Source: Flavobacteriales bacterium
GTDB lineage: Bacteria; Bacteroidota; Bacteroidia; Flavobacteriales_D; Sanyastnellaceae
DNA length: 6,632 bases
Assembly: GCA_947460525.1 (NCBI GenBank)
Contig: CANHIV010000058.1
Coordinates: 1 to 6,632, forward strand
Direction: 5' to 3'
Both the position numbers and the translations under genes were made by a program. A model generated the notes under the pieces. It was not told where the DNA came from and searched no databases. It saw only the letters and a program-made list of their open reading frames with translations. Numbering within the stretch: the first letter of the stretch is position 1; each line of letters starts with the position of its first letter. Below, in pieces: positions 1 to 3,893 of the stretch.

Positions 1-558
1 GCCATTGCAATCAGTATTGAAATCATTCAGGTTTTCACTGAGCTCAGAAAATCGAACCAACAAACGCTTATTTTGACCAACAGAATGGAAAGAGCCGAAA
101 AACAAATTTTGGATCATGAACTGAAATTGGATAAGATTCTTCGAAATTCGGTAGAACCTGCAAAACATCATCAAGGCATCTTCTTCAACAACCAAATCTT
201 TGACGCCTATGCTTTTAGCAGTGATTTGATCAAAAGCGCAAAGAAATCTGTTGTATTGATTGACAACTACATCGACGAAACCACCTTGCTGCAATTGTCC
301 AAGAGAAAGGGAAATGTCACTTGCGTGACTTACACAGAACGCATCACGCCTGAGTTAAAATTAGACCAAGAAAAACACAATGCACAATATCCTCATATCG
401 AAATTCGCGTTCTAAAAAACACACATGATCGTTTCCTTATCATTGACAATAAAGAATTGTATCACCTTGGAGCATCTTTGAAGGATTTGGGAAAACGTTG
501 GTTTGCGTTTTCGAGGATGGATGGTTTTTTGAAAGAGGTGTTGGCGCGGTTGGACTAA
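1..558 (+). CDS. ORF6N-type protein with phospholipase-D-like C-terminal domain (5' end missing)
   Basis: The frame is open from base 1, so the true start and most of the N-terminal ORF6N DNA-binding-type domain lie outside the window; 185 codons remain. An in-frame TTG at 73 is not a credible start because the family sequence (AISIEIIQVFTELRK) continues upstream of it. Residues 1-20 are the tail of the N-terminal domain and about 20-48 a charged, probably coiled-coil linker. From about residue 53 (GIFFNNQIFDAY) to the end is a phospholipase-D-like module: a strand-rich core (KKSVVLIDNYID) and then HDRFLIID, matching the HxK(x4)D motif with Arg for Lys, followed by the conserved YHLGASLKDLGKRWF. 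Such fusions are common in Bacteroidota and usually annotated only as ORF6N domain proteins. Their biochemical role is not established, and only one HKD-like motif is visible. It ends 189 bp before a toxin-antitoxin pair, with no clear terminator between. Confidence 0.85.
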   Translation, partial: AIAISIEIIQVFTELRKSNQQTLILTNRMERAEKQILDHELKLDKILRNSVEPAKHHQGIFFNNQIFDAYAFSSDLIKSAKKSVVLIDNYIDETTLLQLSKRKGNVTCVTYTERITPELKLDQEKHNAQYPHIEIRVLKNTHDRFLIIDNKELYHLGASLKDLGKRWFAFSRMDGFLKEVLARLD

Positions 559-578
559 TTTCCTTTCTAATTCTAATT

Positions 579-623
579 CTGTTTCCCGCTCTGTTTCTGT
601 TTCCCGCTCTGTTTCTGTTTCCC
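579..623. repeat. 18-bp tandem repeat, 2.5 copies
   Basis: The unit CTGTTTCCCGCTCTGTTT is present at 579-596 and 597-614, then a half copy at 615-623, all identical. It is preceded by a smaller 6-bp repetition (TTCTAA, TTCTAA, TTCTGT). It lies in the gap between the ORF6N gene and the toxin gene. Minus-strand frames through it give regular repeats such as ETERETETERE, but these are by-products of the repeat and not genes. Nearly the same sequence occurs in the signal-peptide codons of the FISUMP gene (2750-2780). Confidence 0.9.
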
Positions 624-737
624 TCCTGAAGAATCGCGGTGGTCGGCATGCATAAACCTGCATAATTTATAGGTTGCCTCTTCAATTGTCTTGTTTGAAT
701 TTTGTAAAATAAACAAACAACCAGTTACCTATTTAGC

Positions 738-745
738 TAACTTTG
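738..745 (+). promoter_or_regulatory. TAACTTTG, a -7-like box just before the toxin ATG
   Basis: This matches the Bacteroidota -7 consensus TAnnTTTG exactly, but it ends only two bases before the ATG at 748. Transcription starting about 7 bases downstream would begin inside the gene. No TTG-type -33 box lies about 19 bases upstream. It may be a chance match, or it may mean that the start is leaderless or misplaced. Confidence 0.25.
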
Positions 746-747
746 TC

Positions 748-1113
748 ATGGAAGAGAAAAACAGACATTTTCAAATTTATCGGGAAGTAATCTATTATGA
801 AGACCATTACTTAATTTTTTTTGAAACGCTGACGCCGAGTGTTCAAAAGAAATTCAACTGGACATTGTTATTGATTGCCACCTTGGAAAGGGTTCCGGAA
901 AAATACCTGAAACACCTAACAGGAAGCAATGGATTATACGAGGTGAGAGTGGAAAGCGGTTCTGATATTTATCGAGTATTCTGCTTTTTTGATGAAGGAA
1001 AATTGATCATCCTCCTGCATGGTTTTCAAAAGAAAACTTGGAAGACACCAAGAAAAGAAATGGCCAAAGCACAACGATTGAAAGAAAAGTACGAGCATGA
1101 AAAAGAACGATAA
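748..1113 (+). CDS. HigB/RelE-superfamily toxin (Gp49-like), type II toxin-antitoxin
   Basis: This is a 121-residue basic protein of the phage-derived Gp49-like/HigB family, related to RelE. Family toxins are usually ribosome-dependent mRNA endonucleases; that activity is inferred here. The diagnostic run is REVIYYEDHYLIFFETL (12-28), then NWTLLLIATLERVPEKYLKHL (37-57), GLYEVRVESGSDIYRVFCFF (62-81) and GFQKKTWKTP (92-101), with a lysine-rich tail. The frame extends upstream to a TTG at 691, but I chose the ATG at 748: the family normally begins a few residues before REVIYY, and the extra 19 residues resemble nothing in it. The antitoxin gene starts 17 bp before this gene ends, so the two are surely co-translated. 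Toxin-first order is typical of higBA. The length is normal, with no sign of inactivation. Confidence 0.88.
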   Translation: MEEKNRHFQIYREVIYYEDHYLIFFETLTPSVQKKFNWTLLLIATLERVPEKYLKHLTGSNGLYEVRVESGSDIYRVFCFFDEGKLIILLHGFQKKTWKTPRKEMAKAQRLKEKYEHEKER

Positions 1114-1408
1114 AAAACCCACCCACTTGTTGGAGCATTTAGATCAACAGTACGGCAAGAAGGGATCGCGCCAGCGCGATTATTTTGAGCAGGAGTTTGA
1201 AGCTTTTCGCTTGGGCGTTATTCTCCAAGAGATGAGGAAAGAGAAAGGGCTTACGCAAGCAGCATTGGCCAGCAAATGTGGAACCACCAAAACCTACATT
1301 TCAAGAATTGAAAACAACGCCAGCGACATCCGTTTATCCACACTCATGCGGATCATTTATGATGGACTAGAAGGCAGTCTTCAATTGCGAGTGAGCACAA
1401 AAGGATAA
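1097..1408 (+). CDS. HigA-type antitoxin with XRE helix-turn-helix
   Basis: This 103-residue protein is the partner of the preceding toxin. Residues 11-39 (LLEHLDQQYGKKGSRQRDYF onward) form the N-terminal segment typical of Bacteroidota HigA proteins. Residues 40-90 are a Cro/CI-type helix-turn-helix with LGVILQEMRKEKGLTQAALA, then the recognition region CGTTKTYISRIENNASDIRL and STLMRII. By analogy with characterised HigA proteins it should neutralise the toxin by binding it and repress its own promoter; I could not pick out an operator. Its ATG lies inside the end of the toxin gene in another frame, giving a 17-bp overlap. It ends tail to tail with the FISUMP gene. No plus-strand terminator with a T-run follows, so transcripts may run into the hairpin cluster. 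Confidence 0.9.
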   Translation: MKKNDKKPTHLLEHLDQQYGKKGSRQRDYFEQEFEAFRLGVILQEMRKEKGLTQAALASKCGTTKTYISRIENNASDIRLSTLMRIIYDGLEGSLQLRVSTKG

Positions 1409-1432
1409 GCTATGCTTTGAAAAGACCACCTT

Positions 1433-1489
1433 GCACAGACAGCGAAGCTCGTCTGTGCCCGTCCCGACAGCGCTTGCGCTCGTCAGGAC
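1433..1489. repeat. Pair of REP-like hairpins with a conserved bulged C
   Basis: Two adjacent imperfect palindromes share one plan. The first (1433-1458) pairs GCACAGACAGC with GCTCGTCTGTGC around a GAA loop, leaving C1450 unpaired. The second (1461-1489) pairs GTCC and GACAGCG with CGCTCGTC and GGAC, leaving C1481 unpaired plus one C/A mismatch. Both therefore contain GACAGCG-loop-GCTCGTC with an unpaired C at the same place on the 3' arm. Short stems with a fixed irregularity are typical of REP elements moved by RAYT (Y1-family) transposases. Assignment to that class is inference; no transposase is in the window. Confidence 0.6.
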
Positions 1490-1490
1490 A

Positions 1491-1520
1491 CCCCTCCTTT
1501 CCGCTACGCGGTAGGAGGGG
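1491..1520. repeat. C-rich/G-rich hairpin
   Basis: CCCCTCCT (1491-1498) pairs with AGGAGGGG (1513-1520). Inside it CCGC (1501-1504) pairs with GCGG (1508-1511) around TAC. The nested stem directly follows the two REP-like hairpins and precedes the terminator of the FISUMP gene. It has no T-run of its own on the plus strand, so it is not a standard terminator for the antitoxin gene. It is probably another dispersed palindrome. Confidence 0.55.
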
Positions 1521-1553
1521 ATAAAAAACCGCCGGCTTTAAATGCCGGCGGTT
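1521..1553 (-). terminator. Rho-independent terminator of the FISUMP gene
   Basis: AACCGCCGGC (1527-1536) and GCCGGCGGTT (1544-1553) form a perfect 10-bp stem with a 7-base loop. Read on the minus strand the stem is followed by six Ts (plus-strand A at 1523-1528). It lies about 50 bp past the FISUMP stop codon. On the plus strand no T-run follows, so it acts in one direction only. Confidence 0.88.
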
Positions 1554-1559
1554 GATGAT

Positions 1560-1604
1560 CCAACCTATCGGTTGGAAGAGAATCGCTGCGCTGCGCTGGC
1601 GATT
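1560..1604. other. Two small hairpins in the 3' region of the FISUMP gene
   Basis: CCAACC (1560-1565) pairs with GGTTGG (1570-1575) around TATC. AATCGC (1581-1586) pairs with GCGATT (1599-1604), overlapping the stop codon of the FISUMP gene and enclosing a CTGCG repetition. They sit between the stop codon and the terminator. Their significance is unknown; they may stabilise the mRNA 3' end. Confidence 0.4.
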
Positions 1605-2799
1605 AATCCCGGAGGCAACGAACACTAAAGCCGGCTCTCTTATTGTAGCCGATGATGCGGTCCACATAAGAACTCGTGTAGTACAGACTACGACCACATG
1701 CGACGGTAGAATAGTAAGCAGTACTACTCCACCAGCTGCCTCCGTATCCAATGCCGTCATACATTGCATAGTAATAGCGGTAACCGCCAGGAAGAGCGGT
1801 AAAACCACTGCTGTTAGTTGCGCCGGTGTTAGGTGAATTCCATCCCATAGTGGACCTCAACGCTCCGGATTCATTGGCCCCTCTATATCCTGTGACAACT
1901 TGTTGTTGAACCGTCATCCCCAAACTGCCTTCCAAATACATCCATTCGCAGTCTGTGGGAACATGCCATCCAGAAGGACAAAGGCCTCGGCTGTCCACTG
2001 TGGTGTACCAATTGTACAACTTACCGTAACTGGCATCATTGGCGAGGTCGTTGTTGTAGATGGCATAAGCGCCTGTAATGGTATTTAGCCAATTCGCGCT
2101 GTCCAATCCTGTTGGAATAGGATCTCCATTTCGGTATTGGTCCGTGGCCAGATTATCCTCAAACCAACATTGACCACCAATTTCCACCAAGTCATAGGTG
2201 CGTCCATCGTAGAATAATGAGGTCTGTCCACCACAACCCGTAACGCTGATATATTCATTGGCGCAGGCTGTATTGCCTGCCAAAACCTGAGCACCCAATC
2301 CTCCATTACTCTGAACCTGCGGATTCGCAGCACTGATGCCGGGTACAATCACACTCTGTCCACCCACAGTCAATGTGTCGCCTGTTGCACTCACAGCAAC
2401 ACGCATTGCATTGGCATACAACGCATACGGAACACTCATCATCTGCTGGGTTCCCAGGTCGTTTCCGTTCATCATCACATGCAAGAACTTGGCCCCATTG
2501 CCCCAATTGATACTGGCAAATGTACCTTGTGACACCACCCCATTGCCCACTACACAACTCACCAATGCCTGACTATTGCTGGTCAATGCATGACCTTCTT
2601 GGTATACGACAGTGCCGTTGGCTGCGCCATCATGGATCATAAAGGTCATGTTTACTGCACTGCTCGCCATTACCGATCCGTCTGCATTGCGCATCACCGC
2701 TTGGTAGGGAATGCCCTGTGGAGACTGGGAAAGAAGAGCAAGAGCGGGTAACAGAGCGAGAAACAGAAACAGAGCGGGAATGAGGAAAGTTCTTTTCAT
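1603..2799 (-). CDS. Secreted FISUMP-domain surface protein
   Basis: This 398-residue protein carries a C-terminal 'Fibrobacter succinogenes major paralogous' (FISUMP) domain. Residues 1 to about 24 are a signal peptide: MKRT, then a hydrophobic run of F, L, A and P. Residues 27-129 match a common N-terminal module of Bacteroidota surface proteins, from QGIPYQAVMRNADGSV through VVYQEGH to MMSVPYALYAN. A linker with two cysteines follows, then the FISUMP domain (about 197-398): YDLVEIGGQCWFEDNLAT, YGKLYNWY, GLCPSGWHVPTDCEW, GFTALPGGYR, GGSWWSST and the terminal AGFSVRCLRD. Several cysteines could form disulfides after export. No type IX secretion tail follows the domain. The function is unknown; such proteins are thought to act at the cell surface in adhesion or binding. 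The gene is monocistronic, with its own promoter and terminator and palindrome clusters on both sides. The signal-peptide codons contain a DNA repeat also found at 579-623. Confidence 0.9.
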   Translation of the reverse strand: MKRTFLIPALFLFLALLPALALLSQSPQGIPYQAVMRNADGSVMASSAVNMTFMIHDGAANGTVVYQEGHALTSNSQALVSCVVGNGVVSQGTFASINWGNGAKFLHVMMNGNDLGTQQMMSVPYALYANAMRVAVSATGDTLTVGGQSVIVPGISAANPQVQSNGGLGAQVLAGNTACANEYISVTGCGGQTSLFYDGRTYDLVEIGGQCWFEDNLATDQYRNGDPIPTGLDSANWLNTITGAYAIYNNDLANDASYGKLYNWYTTVDSRGLCPSGWHVPTDCEWMYLEGSLGMTVQQQVVTGYRGANESGALRSTMGWNSPNTGATNSSGFTALPGGYRYYYAMYDGIGYGGSWWSSTAYYSTVACGRSLYYTSSYVDRIIGYNKRAGFSVRCLRD

Positions 2800-2816
2800 T
2801 TTCGTGGTTTATAATT

Positions 2817-2843
2817 CAAATATAAAGTAAAACAGAAATACAA
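2817..2843 (-). promoter_or_regulatory. Bacteroidota-type promoter of the FISUMP gene
   Basis: On the minus strand TATATTTG (2824-2817) matches the -7 consensus TAnnTTTG exactly. A TTG (2843-2841) lies 16 bases upstream, slightly closer than the usual 19 or so. The box ends 17 bases before the start codon, predicting a very short leader. No Shine-Dalgarno sequence is evident, as is usual in the phylum. Confidence 0.65.
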
Positions 2844-2884
2844 TATGCGATTGGCGTTGATTGTAATTTCAAAGCACCAGAGGG

Positions 2885-2995
2885 GCGGGCCCGCGCCAGG
2901 GATGGGAGCGGCATCCTTTTGGTTCATGAACCAAAAGATACAGCGGACAGCCCGGTGACCGTTGGCGAAGCACAGCGGAGCCAACGGGCAGGCGC
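2885..2995 (+). ncRNA. Candidate structured RNA / dispersed Bacteroidota intergenic element
   Basis: The stretch folds into nested, mutually compatible stems. GCGCC (2893-2897) can pair with GGCGC (2991-2995) to close the structure. Within it GGG (2899-2901) pairs with CCC (2951-2953), then a purine-rich internal loop with AGCGG on both sides (2908-2912 and 2942-2946) leads to a hairpin with the perfect palindrome TTTTGGTTCATGAACCAAAA (2917-2936), extended by ATC/GAT. A second hairpin pairs CCGTTGGC (2959-2966) with GCCAACGG (2980-2987) around 13 bases that again contain AGCGG. From memory, the pattern (GGGAT..AGCGG..ATCC, then GAT.CAGCGGACAGCCC) resembles an intergenic element seen in many copies in Bacteroidota genomes, possibly the Flavo-1 RNA motif; I cannot verify this. 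The plus strand is preferred because the remembered motif reads that way. No convincing promoter is visible. Confidence 0.5.
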
Positions 2996-3014
2996 CAAAA
3001 TCATAGGGATGTAG

Positions 3015-3034
3015 GGGCGAATTGATATTCGCCC
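3015..3034. repeat. Hairpin, 8-bp perfect stem
   Basis: GGGCGAAT (3015-3022) and ATTCGCCC (3027-3034) form a perfect stem with a TGAT loop. It is followed by GAAAGGGATG, not a T-run, so it is not a terminator. Its form, GTAGGGGCGAAT plus inverse, resembles dispersed palindromes of Bacteroidota genomes. Confidence 0.5.
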
Positions 3035-3047
3035 GAAAGGGATGAAG

Positions 3048-3075
3048 TAGCGATAGCATGAAATGCGATTCGCTA
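3048..3075. repeat. Nested hairpin
   Basis: TAGCGA (3048-3053) pairs with TCGCTA (3070-3075), and inside it GCAT (3056-3059) pairs with ATGC (3063-3066) around GAA, with a small asymmetric internal loop. It is part of the palindrome cluster between the FISUMP and rplU promoters. Its function is unknown. Confidence 0.45.
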
Positions 3076-3080
3076 TGAAG

Positions 3081-3150
3081 GGTCGAAGCATGCTTCGACC
3101 AGACATCGGATTCGACCCGACCCTCGAACGGTCGAAGTATGCTTCGACCG
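3081..3150. repeat. Two copies of a GGTCGAAG palindrome
   Basis: GGTCGAAGCATGCTTCGACC (3081-3100) is a perfect 20-bp palindrome. A second copy (3129-3150) reads CGGTCGAAG-TATG-CTTCGACCG, differing at one base in the centre and extended by one pair. The 28 bases between them contain TTCGACCCGACCCTCGAA, a partial inverted relic of the same motif. The second copy ends 20 bp before the -33 box of rplU. They could be REP-like elements or a protein-binding site; the sequence alone does not decide. Confidence 0.7.
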
Positions 3151-3170
3151 AACAGAAATTAAAAAAAACA

Positions 3171-3201
3171 TTTGGCGCAAAAGAAAAACGGAGTATATTT
3201 G
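3171..3201 (+). promoter_or_regulatory. Canonical Bacteroidota promoter of the rplU operon
   Basis: TTTG (3171-3174) and TATATTTG (3194-3201) are separated by exactly 19 bases, matching the -33/-7 consensus of Bacteroidota primary sigma factors. Transcription should start near 3207, giving a leader of about 20 bases before the rplU ATG at 3229. It also shows that the upstream in-frame TTG at 3172 cannot be the start, since it lies inside the -33 box. Confidence 0.85.
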
Positions 3202-3228
3202 CCGACCTATAATAGAAAATTTATTAAC

Positions 3229-3537
3229 ATGTACGCGATCGTAGAAATAGCAGGGCACCAGTACAAAGTGCAAAAAGACCAGCAGATCTATGTCAATCGT
3301 CTTCAAGATGCTGAAGGTTCAAAAGTTACTTTTGACAAAGTATTATTGACAGATGATGGCAAGAATGTAACTGTTGGCGCCCCAGCTGTAGCAGGCGTAA
3401 AGATCACCGCCTCTGTAGTACAACATTTAAAAGGTGACAAAGTCATCGTATTCAAGAAAAAGCGCCGCAAGGGCTACCAGAAGAAAAATGGTTTCCGCGC
3501 TTATTTAACTGAATTGAAAATTGAAAATATCGGGTAA
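3229..3537 (+). CDS. rplU: 50S ribosomal protein L21
   Basis: This is a 102-residue protein, the normal length for bacterial L21, a 23S rRNA-binding protein of the large subunit. The N-terminus MYAIVEIAGHQYKVQKDQQI (1-20) is the family hallmark. The C-terminal signature is at 72-94: VIVFKKKRRKGYQKKNG, then FRAYLTEL. In many bacteria the end of that signature reads GHRQ; here it is GFRA. The frame stays open to a TTG at 3172, but that extension overlaps the promoter and carries no family similarity, so the ATG at 3229 is the start. It is followed after 21 bp by rpmA, the near-universal L21-L27 pairing. It is transcribed from the promoter at 3171-3201 and ends at the terminator after rpmA. Confidence 0.97.
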   Translation: MYAIVEIAGHQYKVQKDQQIYVNRLQDAEGSKVTFDKVLLTDDGKNVTVGAPAVAGVKITASVVQHLKGDKVIVFKKKRRKGYQKKNGFRAYLTELKIENIG

Positions 3538-3558
3538 CCGATTTAAAAATTTAATACC

Positions 3559-3816
3559 ATGGCACACAAGAAAGGTGAAGGTAAAGTAAAAAACGGTCGT
3601 GAATCAGAAAGCAAGCGCTTGGGCGTGAAAATCTACGGCGGTCAAACTTGCGTAGCAGGTAACATCATTGTTCGTCAACGTGGAACTCGCCACAATCCTG
3701 GGGTTAACGTAGGAATTGGTAAGGATCATACTTTGTATGCATTGACTGACGGTGTTGTTCAATTCCGCAAGAAGAAGGACAACAAGTCTTATGTTTCGGT
3801 TATGGCTCAAGCCTAA
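3559..3816 (+). CDS. rpmA: 50S ribosomal protein L27
   Basis: This 85-residue basic protein is L27, whose flexible N-terminus reaches the peptidyl-transferase centre. It begins directly with MAHKKG, so it lacks the cleavable N-terminal extension of Firmicutes L27. The L27 signature is [15 protein letters not shown] (34-48), followed by [15 protein letters not shown] and [13 protein letters not shown]. After MAHKKG the sequence is [16 protein letters not shown], where many homologues have a serine-rich GSS/GST segment; this looks like a lineage variant and not damage. It is cotranscribed with rplU, and a strong terminator follows its stop codon after 25 bp. Confidence 0.97.
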   Translation: MAHKKGEGKVKNGRESESKRLGVKIYGGQTCVAGNIIVRQRGTRHNPGVNVGIGKDHTLYALTDGVVQFRKKKDNKSYVSVMAQA

Positions 3817-3841
3817 CCGGGATAGTTTGTTTATATTTTTT

Positions 3842-3879
3842 CTCCCGGTCTTTCTTTGAGAGGTCGGGAGTTTTTTTTT
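3842..3879 (+). terminator. Rho-independent terminator after rpmA
   Basis: CTCCCG (3842-3847) pairs with CGGGAG (3865-3870), with TCT/AGA pairing possible inside the 17-base loop, and nine Ts follow (3871-3879). It ends the rplU-rpmA transcript and lies only 14 bp before the serS ATG, so it is also inside the serS leader. Confidence 0.85.
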
Positions 3880-3893
3880 AATACCGTAGCAAC

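Noticed and set aside
412..685. Two minus-strand frames with repetitive peptides (ETERETETERE and NRNRAGNRNRAG)
   Set aside because: The repeats come from the 18-bp DNA tandem repeat read in different frames. The frames overlap the end of the ORF6N gene and have no family similarity.
1433..1604. CRISPR array or integron attC site
   Set aside because: The hairpins differ in sequence and length, with no regularly spaced identical repeats, and no cas or integrase gene is present.
1410..1836. Frames of 94-132 codons on both strands across the hairpin cluster and the FISUMP 3' end
   Set aside because: They run through hairpins and the terminator or lie in other frames of the FISUMP gene, whose domain motifs fix the real frame.
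3172..3228. N-terminal extension of L21 from the TTG at 3172
   Set aside because: It overlaps the -33 and -7 boxes of the promoter and adds 19 residues with no L21 similarity; the ATG at 3229 gives the normal length.
3832..3839. TATATTTT as a promoter for serS
   Set aside because: It has one mismatch to TAnnTTTG and no TTG at the expected distance, and a start there would fall inside the rpmA terminator hairpin.
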